A stretch of 64,000 bases of DNA from Hyphomicrobiales bacterium (lineage in GTDB: Bacteria; Pseudomonadota; Alphaproteobacteria; Rhizobiales; Rhizobiaceae). Shown piece after piece: positions 17,543 to 26,583 of the stretch. Both the position numbers and the translations under genes were made by a program. Position 1 is the stretch's first letter, and every line of letters starts with the position of its first letter. Under the pieces are notes generated by a model that saw only the letters and a list, made by a program, of their open reading frames with translations, did no database searches and was not told the DNA's origin. The DNA lies in contig UCGV01000034.1 of assembly GCA_900471925.1 (NCBI GenBank), positions 1-64,000 of the forward strand. Direction: 5' to 3'.

Positions 17543-18501
17543 GCGACGAGCTGATCCTCGGCATCGATGGCGGCGGCAGCAAGGTGCTCGTCACGCTCGC
17601 CAACAAAGATGGCGAGATCCTGCGCAGTGCGCTTGGTGGTGGCGTCAACCCGATGGACAATCCGGATTGGCGGCAGGAGTTGGAGCGGCAACTCGCATCA
17701 TTCCGCGATGAACCGGGCCTGGCTGCCGTCGGCGCGGCATTACCGGCCTACGGGGAAGTCGCGCATCTCTCCACCCTTCAGAAACAATGCATCGACGAGG
17801 CTTTTCCTGATCTTCGCCGTACCGTTCTGAACGATGTCGACGCTGCCCATCTCGGCGCCTTTGCCGGCCGACCGGGCATTCTCGTTCTGTCGGGAACCGG
17901 CTCCATGTCCTGGGCACGCAACGACGCCGGGGTATCCGCCCGCTCCGGCGGCTGGGGCGATGTGATCGGCGATGAAGGCAGCAGCTACTGGATTGGCCGC
18001 AAGGCCCTGCATCTCATCAGCCAGAGCCTTGACGGGCGCGCCAGACCCACGACATTGGCAAAGGCCGTCTACGAGCATCTGCAGCTCGATATTTCCGATC
18101 CCATCAACGCGCTCGGCGGCTGGATCAACGGGCTCAAGCGGCAGCGCGCCGGTATTGCGGCACTTTCCATCCTCGTCGACCGGACAGCGCGCGAGGGTGA
18201 CGAGACGGCAATCGGCCTGATCGAGATGGCGGCTGACGAGCTGGCCAAACACCACTCGGCAATAGCAGGCCATTGCGAAATCGGCACCGACTGGACCTAT
18301 GCGGGCGGCACCTTTTCCAGCCGTCTGCTGCTCGAAGCCGTGGAACGACGCATCGGCCGGCGGGCGGTTCCGCCCCGACTTCATCCCATTGGCGGCGCGC
18401 TTCTGGCCGCTGCCCAACTTCTCGACTGGCCGCTGAACGAGCGCTGGTTCGGGCAAATCGCGGTCGCGGCCGACACCGTAATCGCGCGATCAAGACAATG
18501 A
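17539..18501 (+). CDS. BadF/BadG-type sugar kinase (GlcNAc-kinase-like)
   Basis: ASKHA-fold kinase of 320 aa. ATP-site motifs: LILGIDGGGSKVLVTLAN at the N-terminus, ILVLSGTGSMSWA and GGWGDVIGDEGSSYWIG in the middle. The family includes N-acetylglucosamine and glucosamine kinases. With the AgaS-like enzyme in the same operon, the probable reaction is phosphorylation of galactosamine or N-acetylgalactosamine at O6; this is inferred. The start overlaps the regulator stop (ATGA). Confidence 0.88.
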   Translation: MSDELILGIDGGGSKVLVTLANKDGEILRSALGGGVNPMDNPDWRQELERQLASFRDEPGLAAVGAALPAYGEVAHLSTLQKQCIDEAFPDLRRTVLNDVDAAHLGAFAGRPGILVLSGTGSMSWARNDAGVSARSGGWGDVIGDEGSSYWIGRKALHLISQSLDGRARPTTLAKAVYEHLQLDISDPINALGGWINGLKRQRAGIAALSILVDRTAREGDETAIGLIEMAADELAKHHSAIAGHCEIGTDWTYAGGTFSSRLLLEAVERRIGRRAVPPRLHPIGGALLAAAQLLDWPLNERWFGQIAVAADTVIARSRQ

Positions 18502-18528
18502 ATGTCAAAGATAAAGAAGGATGGGAAC

Positions 18529-19785
18529 ATGCATAAATTCATTTTGCCTTTGCTTGCCTCCGCCGCCCTCGCGATCGCCTTGCCCGCCATGGCGGACGAC
18601 ACCAAACCGCTGGCCGGTCAGTCGATCACGGTACTGATGCCGTCGCCGCAGGGCGCCACGGTGGCGGCCGATTTCGAAGCCGAGACCGGCATCCACGTCG
18701 ATCTCCAGACACTTTCCTGGGACGATATCCGCCCGAAACTGGTGACGGCACTGGTTGCCGGCACCGCACCCGCCGATGTGACGGAATTCGACTGGTCATG
18801 GACCGGGCAGTTCAGTGCCGCCGGCTGGTACATGCCGCTGAACGACGTGATCGACAAGGATACGGTCGATGATATCGGCGTCGCCAAGATCTTCACCGTA
18901 GACGGCAAGCTGCTCGGTGTCCCCTACACCAACGACTTCCGCGTCATGCTCATCAACAAGAAGCATTTCACGGATGCCGGCGTGACCGAAACGCCGAAGA
19001 CGCTCGACGCGCTGGTCGCAGCCGCAAAGAAGATCAAGGAAAAGGGCATCTCGACCTATCCGATCGGCCTGCCGCTTTCGGCAACGGAAGGCGCTTCCAC
19101 CAGCTGGTACCTGCTGACCAAGGCCTTCGGCGGCGAACTTTTCGACAAGGACTTCAAGCCGCTTTTCCTCACGCCCGATTCAGCCGGCTACAAGGCACTC
19201 GCCTTCGAACTTCAGCTCTTGAAGGATGGCCTGGTCGATCCGGCTTCGACGGGCCTCAAGGACAGCCAGATCAACGAGAGCATGTTCGCCCAGGGCCTGA
19301 CCAGCATCATGATCTCGGGCGAGCCGGGTCGTCTCGGCCAAATGAACGATCCGAAACAGTCCAAGGTCGCCGGCCAGGTTGAAGCGATCCTGGTGCCGAC
19401 CGAAAGCGGTCAGACACGCAGCTTCGGCCTTCCGGAAGCGCTCGCCATCCCGAACGTTTCGCAGAACAAGGAAGCGGCGGTTGCCTTCGTCAAATGGTTC
19501 ACCAGCAAGGAGTTCCAGAAGAAGAATGCGGCAAACGGCTTCCTGCCGACGCGCACCTCGGCTCTCGCCGAGCTGAACACGGAAGGCAAGCTGACCAGCG
19601 GCGACGCCCTTGTCGCACAGTCGAAGACGGTCGAGCCGCTGTTCCAGCAGGGAACACCGCCGTGGTATCCGCAATTTTCCAGCGCGGTGAATACGGCGAT
19701 CAACAGTGCCGCGAAGGAACAGATGACCGTTGATCAGGCGATGCAGGCCATCGCCGATGCGGCCAAGCAGGCCATGGCGCAATGA
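18529..19785 (+). CDS. Sugar ABC transporter binding protein (amino-sugar cluster)
   Basis: Periplasmic solute-binding protein of family 1, 418 aa. Signal peptide MHKFILPLLASAALAIALP with cleavage near AMADD. The ATG at 18529 is chosen over 18502 because AAGGATGGG precedes it and the signal peptide then starts correctly. Unlike the other importers here, its stop overlaps the first permease start by four bases, with no hairpin between. Ligand probably galactosamine, N-acetylgalactosamine or a galactoside. Confidence 0.92.
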   Translation: MHKFILPLLASAALAIALPAMADDTKPLAGQSITVLMPSPQGATVAADFEAETGIHVDLQTLSWDDIRPKLVTALVAGTAPADVTEFDWSWTGQFSAAGWYMPLNDVIDKDTVDDIGVAKIFTVDGKLLGVPYTNDFRVMLINKKHFTDAGVTETPKTLDALVAAAKKIKEKGISTYPIGLPLSATEGASTSWYLLTKAFGGELFDKDFKPLFLTPDSAGYKALAFELQLLKDGLVDPASTGLKDSQINESMFAQGLTSIMISGEPGRLGQMNDPKQSKVAGQVEAILVPTESGQTRSFGLPEALAIPNVSQNKEAAVAFVKWFTSKEFQKKNAANGFLPTRTSALAELNTEGKLTSGDALVAQSKTVEPLFQQGTPPWYPQFSSAVNTAINSAAKEQMTVDQAMQAIADAAKQAMAQ

Positions 19786-20699
19786 CGGCAGTCACCGCCG
19801 AAGGTGTCGGAACCAAGCGGAGTGTCGGCTTCAACGCCGACACGATGCTCGGATTGCTGCTAGTGCTGCCCATCCTCGTGACGATGGCGGCACTGGTCTT
19901 CTATCCGATGGGACGGACGGTGTGGGACTCGCTGCATCGGGTCAACCCGATGCAGGCGGGAACCCCTTTCGTCGGCCTCGAAAACTACACGCGCATGCTG
20001 TCGGACGGGCAGCTCGGATCAACGTGGACGAATACGCTCATTTATGTCGTGCTCGCCGTCGTCGCCGAAACCGTCTTCGGCGTGCTCGCCGCAGCGCTCA
20101 TCAACCAGATGAAAGTCGGGCGCCAATGGGTGCTTGCGGCAGTCATCCTGCCCTGGGCGCTGCCCGGTGTCGTCAATTCCGTCATCTGGCTGTGGATCTA
20201 TCAGCCGGGCGCCGGCTTGTTGAACGGCATCCTCGTCGCACTTGGCCTGCCCTTCGAAAACCATGTCTGGTTCAATGATCGGACGAGCGCGATCATCGCG
20301 GTCACCGTCGTGCATGTCTGGCGCATGATGCCATTGACGATCGTCATCGTGCTCGCGGCCATGCAGAGCATCCCGGCCCATCTCTACGAGGCCGCGCGCA
20401 TCGACGGTGCGACGCGCGTGCAGATGTTCAGCCTTGTCACGCTGCCGCTAGTGCGCAGCGCCATCGCCGTTGCCATGACGAATGCGACCGTGAACGCCTT
20501 CAACCTCTTCGACGAGGCCTGGGTGCTCGCCGGTTCGAGCCTCGAAACGCGACCGATCCTCGTGCAGATCTATCTCGAGACGTTCCAGAACCTTCGCTTC
20601 TCCTACGGCATGGCGCTGTCGGTCGTCATCACGCTGGTCTCGCTGCTCGTTTCGCTCGTCTATGTCCTGCGCGTCTATCGCAACACACGGTTCGACTAA
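19782..20699 (+). CDS. Sugar ABC transporter permease (MalF type)
   Basis: Inner-membrane permease, 305 aa. Membrane helices begin at TMLGLLLVLPILVTMAALVF and the EAA loop is YEAARIDGATRVQMFSLVTLP. Overlaps the binding-protein stop (ATGA) and shares one base with the next permease (TAATG), so the three products are translationally coupled. Confidence 0.94.
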   Translation: MTAVTAEGVGTKRSVGFNADTMLGLLLVLPILVTMAALVFYPMGRTVWDSLHRVNPMQAGTPFVGLENYTRMLSDGQLGSTWTNTLIYVVLAVVAETVFGVLAAALINQMKVGRQWVLAAVILPWALPGVVNSVIWLWIYQPGAGLLNGILVALGLPFENHVWFNDRTSAIIAVTVVHVWRMMPLTIVIVLAAMQSIPAHLYEAARIDGATRVQMFSLVTLPLVRSAIAVAMTNATVNAFNLFDEAWVLAGSSLETRPILVQIYLETFQNLRFSYGMALSVVITLVSLLVSLVYVLRVYRNTRFD

Positions 20700-21556
20700 T
20701 GAAACCAACCATTCTCTATCGCATGATGATATGGACCGGTCTCGCGGTGCTGCTGATCTGGTCGCTCGGCCCGATCTACTGGACGCTCGCAAGTTCCGTG
20801 ACACCGACGGAAGATTTTTCGGCGCGGCCGATCCATTTTTTCCCGCAGCATTTCACGCTCGATCACTATTCGCGCCTGCTCGGCATCAATATCGATCGGA
20901 TCGGTGGGGTCGAAGTTTGGAAGCAGTTTCGTGCTGCACTCATCAACAGCGTTATCACATCTGCGGCCGCCACGGCCCTATGCGTGGCGATCTCTGCACT
21001 CGGCGCCTACGCCTTCACCCGGATGCGCTTTCCAGGCCGGCATCTTCTGTTCGGCGCGGTCGTAGCCACGCTGGCCATCCCTGCCTATGCAGTGCTCATC
21101 CCGCTCTATCAGATCATGATCAAGCTGCATCTGGTCGATACCTATACCGGCGTCTCGCTGATCTATGTCTCGGCCTATCTGCCGCTTTCCCTCTGGCTGC
21201 TGCGCAGCGTCTTCGAACAGCTTCCGATCGCGCTGGAAGAAGCAGCCCAGCTCGATGGTGCTGGCCGCCTTTTCATCTTCTTCAACATTGTGCTGCCGCT
21301 TGCCGGACCGGGCCTGACTGCGGCGGCGATCCTCACCTTCCTGGGCGCATGGGGCCAGTATCTCGTTCCCCTCATCTTCTCGCCGCAGGCGACGAAGCCC
21401 CTGACGGTCCTCATTCCGGAATTCGTCACCAAGAACTTCATCGACTACGGGCTGATCACGGCAAGCGGATCGATCGCCATCGTCATCCCGGCCCTGGTCG
21501 TCATCTTCCTCAACCGGTACCTCGTCAGCGGTCTGCTGGCTGGTTCGGTCAAATAA
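20699..21556 (+). CDS. Sugar ABC transporter permease (MalG type)
   Basis: Second permease, 285 aa, with the EAA loop EEAAQLDGAGRLFIFFNIVLP and a final membrane segment GSIAIVIPALVVIFLNRYLV. Eleven bases separate it from the SIS-domain gene, so the amino-sugar enzymes are cotranscribed with the transporter. Confidence 0.94.
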   Translation: MKPTILYRMMIWTGLAVLLIWSLGPIYWTLASSVTPTEDFSARPIHFFPQHFTLDHYSRLLGINIDRIGGVEVWKQFRAALINSVITSAAATALCVAISALGAYAFTRMRFPGRHLLFGAVVATLAIPAYAVLIPLYQIMIKLHLVDTYTGVSLIYVSAYLPLSLWLLRSVFEQLPIALEEAAQLDGAGRLFIFFNIVLPLAGPGLTAAAILTFLGAWGQYLVPLIFSPQATKPLTVLIPEFVTKNFIDYGLITASGSIAIVIPALVVIFLNRYLVSGLLAGSVK

Positions 21557-21567
21557 TCGGAGACATC

Positions 21568-22524
21568 ATGAACACGACCGAAAAGGTAATCTTCGAGCAG
21601 TTTCCCTATTGGGAGAAAGCCATCGGCTCGAATGCAGCAAGCGGCAAGACAGACGATCTCCTTGTCTTTGTCGGTTGCGGCACCTCCTTCAATCTCGCTC
21701 TGTCTCTGGCCTCCTATGCCAACAGCCTGAAACGCAAGGCAATCGCCGTGCCCGGTGCAGAATGGCTGAACCGCCCCTCCCACTTCTGGCCGGAATGGCA
21801 AAAGACGCATGTCGTAGCGCTTTCGCGCAGTGGTGAGACAACGGAGACCGTTGCTGCAGCCAAGGCGAGCCGAGCCGCCGGCGCCTTCGTGACCGCCGTG
21901 ACGGTGGAGCCCGAAAGCGCGCTTGCCAGGAACTGCGATCAGCTCATCTGCTCCCCCACACATCCCGACGAGGGCATCGTCATGACGGTGTCGGCAAGCT
22001 TGATGGTCTTGCTCAGCCTGCAGATGATCGGTCAAACCGTTCCGGCCTCGATCGTCGCATCGGCGCGTCGGCTCGCAGATACGCTCGACGCGGCCCTGCC
22101 GGATATCATCAAGGATCGCTCGCACTTCGTCTTTCTCGGCGGCGGGCCGCTTTTCGGCATTGCGCTGGAAGGTGCGCTCAAGCTGATGGAAATGAGCCAG
22201 CTGATGACACAGGCCTTCCATCCGCTCGAATACCGCCACGGGCCGATCAGCCTCGTTGACGAGAAGACGGCCGTCATCATGCTCTACAGCAGCGATCAAA
22301 AGGCTGCCGAGGCCACACTTGTCGGCGAGTTGCGCGAGAAGGGCGCCGTTGTCGTCGGCTTCGGCGGCCCCGGCGATCTGGCGCTTCCGGTCGATGTCGA
22401 CCTGTCGCTCGCCGGTCTCGTCGTCCTGCCGGCACTACAGATCCTCGGCGAACGCGCCGCTCAATCACGGCAGATCGACACCGTCTCGCCACGTCATCTC
22501 ACCAAGGTCGTGACATTGGTATGA
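21568..22524 (+). CDS. agaS: SIS-domain sugar isomerase/deaminase, AgaS-like
   Basis: 318-aa protein with two SIS (sugar isomerase) domains: LLVFVGCGTSFNLALSLA and ALSRSGETTET in the first, HFVFLGGGPLFGIALEGALK and AFHPLEYRHGPISL in the second. The glutaminase domain of GlmS is absent, as in AgaS and related deaminases. AgaS converts galactosamine 6-phosphate to tagatose 6-phosphate plus ammonia, which fits the adjacent GatZ-family gene. A much longer in-frame reading upstream is a shadow of the permease genes; the ATG at 21568 starts 11 bp after the permease stop. Confidence 0.85.
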   Translation: MNTTEKVIFEQFPYWEKAIGSNAASGKTDDLLVFVGCGTSFNLALSLASYANSLKRKAIAVPGAEWLNRPSHFWPEWQKTHVVALSRSGETTETVAAAKASRAAGAFVTAVTVEPESALARNCDQLICSPTHPDEGIVMTVSASLMVLLSLQMIGQTVPASIVASARRLADTLDAALPDIIKDRSHFVFLGGGPLFGIALEGALKLMEMSQLMTQAFHPLEYRHGPISLVDEKTAVIMLYSSDQKAAEATLVGELREKGAVVVGFGGPGDLALPVDVDLSLAGLVVLPALQILGERAAQSRQIDTVSPRHLTKVVTLV

Positions 22525-23822
22525 GTACCGCGATCGATCAAAATCGCCAGATTGCCCTGGCAAAATTGTTCGGTGGCAGAGACCTGCCCCTGCCGCGCGG
22601 CATAACATCGGTATGCTCCGCCCATCCGCTGGTCATCGAGGCCACGTTGCGACATGCCGCCCGACAGGGTGAGGCCGTGCTGATCGAGGCGACCTGCAAT
22701 CAGGTCAATCAGGAAGGCGGCTATACCGGCATGACACCGGCAGACTTCCGGGCATTCATCGAGCGGATCGCGGCAGAGGTCGGGTTTCCGGCCGAGCGGA
22801 TCATCCTTGGCGGCGATCATCTCGGCCCCAATCCGTGGCGGAAGCTTGCCGCGGACGACGCCATGGCACGCGCCGAAGCCATGGTGATCGCCTATGTCGA
22901 AGCTGGTTTTGAAAAGCTCCATCTCGACACATCGATGGGCTGCGCCGGCGAGCCGGTAGCCCTTGCCGATGAACTCACTGCCGAAAGGGCGGCACGGCTG
23001 GCGCGCGCCGCTGAAGATGTGGCGCGCCGCAGCGGCCGCCGGCCGCCCGTCTATGTCATCGGCACGGAAGTGCCGCCACCCGGAGGCGCCACGCATGCGC
23101 TGGACGAACTTGAGGTTACGCGGCGGGAAGCCGCCCTGCGCACTCTCGACGTTCACCGGCGGGCCTTTGCAGAGGCCGGCGTGGAATTGGCGCTGGAGCG
23201 CGTCATCGCTATTGTCGTTCAGCCTGGCGTGGAATTTGGCAATGCCAATGTGGCACTCTACAAACCCGAGCGCGCACAGGCACTGATTTCAGCGCTCGAT
23301 GAGATGAACGATTTGCTCTTCGAAGCCCATTCCACCGATTACCAGCCGGCAGACCTGCTTTCCGCCCTGGTCGATGGTGGTTTTGCGATCCTCAAAGTCG
23401 GTCCGAGCCTGACCTTCGCCTTGCGCGAGGCGCTTTACGGACTTGACGCGATTGCCGATGTCATCAGCGGCACTACGCAAGATCTTGGGCTGGCCGCCAC
23501 GATGGAAAGTATCATGCTCGCCGAGCCGCAACATTGGGCTGGCCACTATGGCGGTACCGGCGCCGAACAACACCTGCAGCGACATTTCAGCTATAGTGAC
23601 CGCATTCGCTATTACTGGCCGGACGCCCGCGCGTCTGCGGCGGTCGACAGGCTGCTCACTCGGCTGCCCGATGCGATCCCGAAAACGTTGATCAGCCAGT
23701 ATCTCGCTCGCCTTTATCCCGACGTGGTCGAGAAACGTATCGTGCCGAAAGCGCGCGATCTCTGCCTTGCCGCCATCGAGGCGGCGCTCACTCCTTACGC
23801 CGCCGCGACGGCACCGCGATAA
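22521..23822 (+). CDS. gatZ: GatZ/KbaZ family protein, probable tagatose-6-phosphate 4-epimerase (copy 1)
   Basis: 433-aa member of Pfam PF08013. In enterobacteria these proteins support the GatY/KbaY aldolase; in Agrobacterium tumefaciens a family member epimerises tagatose 6-phosphate to fructose 6-phosphate. Conserved stretches include VCSAHPLVIEATLRHA, VLIEATCNQVNQEGGYTGM, LGGDHLGPNPW and FEAHSTDYQ. No aldolase or tagatose-6-phosphate kinase gene is in the cluster, so the epimerase role is favoured. The start overlaps the agaS stop (ATGA). It is clearly related to the second copy at 26584-27867. Confidence 0.88.
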   Translation: MSTAIDQNRQIALAKLFGGRDLPLPRGITSVCSAHPLVIEATLRHAARQGEAVLIEATCNQVNQEGGYTGMTPADFRAFIERIAAEVGFPAERIILGGDHLGPNPWRKLAADDAMARAEAMVIAYVEAGFEKLHLDTSMGCAGEPVALADELTAERAARLARAAEDVARRSGRRPPVYVIGTEVPPPGGATHALDELEVTRREAALRTLDVHRRAFAEAGVELALERVIAIVVQPGVEFGNANVALYKPERAQALISALDEMNDLLFEAHSTDYQPADLLSALVDGGFAILKVGPSLTFALREALYGLDAIADVISGTTQDLGLAATMESIMLAEPQHWAGHYGGTGAEQHLQRHFSYSDRIRYYWPDARASAAVDRLLTRLPDAIPKTLISQYLARLYPDVVEKRIVPKARDLCLAAIEAALTPYAAATAPR

Positions 23823-23892
23823 GCGGCGTACCGTATGTCGCTCTTATCGGGCGACCGCAGACCCGAAACCGTATTTTCAGCCGGAGATCCCG

Positions 23893-24963
23893 ATGGCGTC
23901 CGTAAACGTGGCAAATGTGCGCAAGAGCTATGGTCATTTCGAAGTTCTGCATGGGGTCGATATCGATATCCGGGACGGCGAATTCGTCATCCTTGTCGGC
24001 CCTTCCGGTTGCGGTAAATCGACCCTTCTTCGCATGATCGCGGGCCTTGAAGAAATCTCCGGCGGCAATGTTTCGATCGGCAGCAAGGTCGTCAACAGCG
24101 TCGCACCGAAGGAGCGCGACATCGCCATGGTCTTCCAATCCTATGCGCTCTATCCGCATATGACGGTTGAAGCGAATATGGGATTTTCGCTACGGCTGGC
24201 AAAGGCGCCGAAGGAGCAGATAAAGGCGCGCGTGCGCGACGCAGCGCAGATCCTCGGCCTGGAACATCTGCTCGATCGATACCCGAGAAATCTTTCCGGT
24301 GGCCAGCGGCAGCGTGTTGCCATGGGCCGCGCGATCGTTCGCCAACCTCAGGTCTTCCTCTTCGACGAACCGCTCTCCAACCTCGACGCAAAGCTTCGTG
24401 TGCAGATGCGCACGGAGATCAAGCAACTGCATCAGCGGCTGAAAACCACGACGATCTATGTGACGCATGACCAGATCGAAGCCATGACCATGGCCGACAG
24501 GATCGTCGTGATGCGAGATGGTTATGTCGAGCAGATCGGTTCGCCGCTGGATCTTTATGATCGGCCGGCCAATCTCTTCGTCGCCGGCTTCATCGGCTCA
24601 CCGGGCATGAATCTTATCAGGGGAAAGATCGGTGGCACAGGACCAATCGAATTCATCGCTGATGGCGGAGCACGCCTGCCGGTGCCGGAAAGTGCTGCAG
24701 TCGCCCGGGGGACGGAGGTAATCTATGGCATCAGGCCAGAGCATCTGATCGTCGGCGAGAATGGTGCGCCCGCGGAAGTGGTGGTGATCGAACCAACAGG
24801 GGCAGAGACGCAGATCAATGCCAGGATCGGATCGGATCCGCTCGTGGCCACGGTCCGTGAGCGGCTTTCCCTGCAGGCAGGCGATACCGTCGGGATGACT
24901 GCGGACGTGACGAAGGTGCATCTCTTCGATGCCGAGAGTGGAAAGCGTCTGTCGGTCCAATAG
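23893..24963 (+). CDS. Sugar ABC transporter ATP-binding protein (UgpC/MalK type)
   Basis: 356-aa ATPase closing the amino-sugar operon. Walker A GPSGCGKST (36-44), signature LSGGQRQR, Walker B VFLFDEPLSNLDAK, and a C-terminal regulatory OB-fold domain (GIRPEHLIVGE). The ATG at 23893 follows GGAGATCCCG; the longer frame upstream is not supported. The 70-bp gap after gatZ has no obvious terminator. Confidence 0.95.
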   Translation: MASVNVANVRKSYGHFEVLHGVDIDIRDGEFVILVGPSGCGKSTLLRMIAGLEEISGGNVSIGSKVVNSVAPKERDIAMVFQSYALYPHMTVEANMGFSLRLAKAPKEQIKARVRDAAQILGLEHLLDRYPRNLSGGQRQRVAMGRAIVRQPQVFLFDEPLSNLDAKLRVQMRTEIKQLHQRLKTTTIYVTHDQIEAMTMADRIVVMRDGYVEQIGSPLDLYDRPANLFVAGFIGSPGMNLIRGKIGGTGPIEFIADGGARLPVPESAAVARGTEVIYGIRPEHLIVGENGAPAEVVVIEPTGAETQINARIGSDPLVATVRERLSLQAGDTVGMTADVTKVHLFDAESGKRLSVQ

Positions 24964-25011
24964 TGGTGGCGTTGCAGCCATACTCGGCGATGCAGGACAA
25001 AGCCGATGACG

Positions 25012-25045
25012 CGGATATGAGGCGCGGTCGCCCGCGCCTCATCCG
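25012..25045. terminator. Bidirectional hairpin between convergent operons
   Basis: GAGGCGCGG and CCGCGCCTC form a perfect 9-bp stem with a TCGC loop, extended by CGGAT and ATCCG after a 2-nt bulge. It sits between the ends of two convergent operons. No T-run is present on either side, so it may work with Rho or as a transcript-end stabiliser. Confidence 0.6.
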
Positions 25046-25052
25046 TTGCGTC

Positions 25053-25826
25053 CTACCAGCAGGTAAAGCCGGCATCCACATTGACGATTGCCCCGGTCAT
25101 AAGGCTTGCCGCCCCGGAAGCGAGGAAAAGAACCGCGCTTGCCACCTCATCCGGGGTCCCCATCCTGCCCATCGGCGTATCTGCCAGCCAGATCGGAATA
25201 CGTTCCTTGTTGGCTTCGACCGCACCGACCATCGGGGTCTCGATATAGGTCGGAGCGACCGCGTTGACCCTGACGCCATGATGGGCCCATTCGGCGGCGA
25301 GTGAACGGGTCAGATGGTGCACCGCCGCCTTCGAGACATTGTAGGCGGTCTGCGGCTGCGGACGATTGCAGATGATCCCGGACATGGAGCCGAGATTGAC
25401 GATCGAACCGCGCCTGGATGTGACCATATGGCGGCCGAATGCGCGCGAGCACCAGAAGACACCGTTGACGTTGACATTCATCATCCGCAACCAGTCGGCA
25501 TCGGTGACATCTTCAGCCGAGATGCCATTTTGTCCGATGCCGGCATTGTTGACCAGGATGGTCGCTGGCCGACCGGCGGCGGCGAGCTCGGATGCGATGG
25601 CCTCCATGCGCGCGGAATCCGTGACATCACCGACATGGAGTTCGATCTCGTAGCCTTTGCTCCGAAGCGCCAGTGCCTCATGAGCATCCTGCTCACTTCG
25701 TTCGATGACGACGACGGAAGCACCGGCTTCCGCGAGGGCCTCGGCGCAGCATAGTCCGATCGCCCTCCCTCCGCCGGTGACAACTGCTCGCTCGCCTTCC
25801 AGGCGAAACCTGTTCTGGTAGGACAT
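25053..25826 (-). CDS. SDR family polyol dehydrogenase (galactitol/arabinitol dehydrogenase type)
   Basis: Classical NAD(P)-dependent short-chain dehydrogenase, 257 aa. Cofactor motif TGGGRAIG, NNAG motif LVNNAGIG, catalytic Ser147, Tyr162 and Lys166 (AYNVSK). The sequence around LGSMSGIICNRPQPQTAYN strongly recalls the Rhodobacter galactitol dehydrogenase subgroup. It probably oxidises an imported hexitol or pentitol to a ketose. The ATG at 25826 follows GAGGAG; an upstream extension is unlikely. Last gene of the minus-strand polyol operon. Confidence 0.88.
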   Translation of the reverse strand: MSYQNRFRLEGERAVVTGGGRAIGLCCAEALAEAGASVVVIERSEQDAHEALALRSKGYEIELHVGDVTDSARMEAIASELAAAGRPATILVNNAGIGQNGISAEDVTDADWLRMMNVNVNGVFWCSRAFGRHMVTSRRGSIVNLGSMSGIICNRPQPQTAYNVSKAAVHHLTRSLAAEWAHHGVRVNAVAPTYIETPMVGAVEANKERIPIWLADTPMGRMGTPDEVASAVLFLASGAASLMTGAIVNVDAGFTCW

Positions 25827-25836
25827 GGGCCGCTCC

Positions 25837-26562
25837 TCAAATGTCGAATGCGCTGGGAAGGACGACCACGTCACGGATCGTCACGTTCCTTGGACGCGTC
25901 AGCATGAAGATGATCGCGTCGGCGACTTCCTTCGGCTCGATCAGCGCCCCTGCTTCCTTTGCCTTCCGTAGGTTCTCCTCCGGCCAATCGGCAAGCAATG
26001 CGCTGATGACAGGCCCTGGGGATACGGAACCGACGCGGATTCCGCTCTTCAGAAGCTGGCGCCGCATCGTCTGCACGAAGCAATGCATCGCCCATTTCGA
26101 GGGCGAATAGACGGGTTCCCAGGGGACAGCCGAATGTCCGGCGACGGAACTCGTCACAACGACATCGCCCGTGCCACGCTCGATCATATGCGGCGCGACG
26201 GTCCTGACGTTCTTGATGACGACATTGATGTTGAGATTGAGCATGCGGTCGATGCCATCGAGATCGGCGTCGACCAGATCTCCGCCGATATAGGTTCCGG
26301 CATTCGCGTGGAAAATATCGAGATGCCCGACCTTGGAGAGAATGCCGTCCAGCAGCGACGCGCATTTCTCGGTGTTCAACAGGTCGAGCGGCAAGCCGAT
26401 CGCACGGCTTCCAAGACGCGAGCAGGCGTCGTTCAACGCACGCTCATCCCGATCGACGAGCACCACCGTCGCCCCGGCGGCGATCATCGCCTCCGTAGAG
26501 GCAAGTCCTATACCGGACGCGGCGCCCGTCACTGCCGCGATTTTTCCGTTCAACTCGTTCAT
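25837..26562 (-). CDS. SDR family oxidoreductase, ribitol-2-dehydrogenase-like
   Basis: 241-aa short-chain dehydrogenase with cofactor motif TGAASGIG, Ser138/139, Tyr152 and Lys156 (YSPSKW). The stretches RMLNLNINVVIKNVR, YSPSKWAMHCFVQT and ALLADWPEENL resemble Klebsiella ribitol 2-dehydrogenase (RbtD). It likely interconverts a pentitol or hexitol with its 2-ketose. It starts 21 bp after the GatZ-family gene and precedes the second SDR by 10 bp. Confidence 0.85.
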   Translation of the reverse strand: MNELNGKIAAVTGAASGIGLASTEAMIAAGATVVLVDRDERALNDACSRLGSRAIGLPLDLLNTEKCASLLDGILSKVGHLDIFHANAGTYIGGDLVDADLDGIDRMLNLNINVVIKNVRTVAPHMIERGTGDVVVTSSVAGHSAVPWEPVYSPSKWAMHCFVQTMRRQLLKSGIRVGSVSPGPVISALLADWPEENLRKAKEAGALIEPKEVADAIIFMLTRPRNVTIRDVVVLPSAFDI

Positions 26563-26583
26563 TCGCTCCTCCTCCGTTGCTTC

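Noticed and set aside
20662..21567. N-terminal extension of the AgaS-like protein
   Set aside because: Out-of-frame reading of the MalG-type permease; the enzyme begins at 21568.
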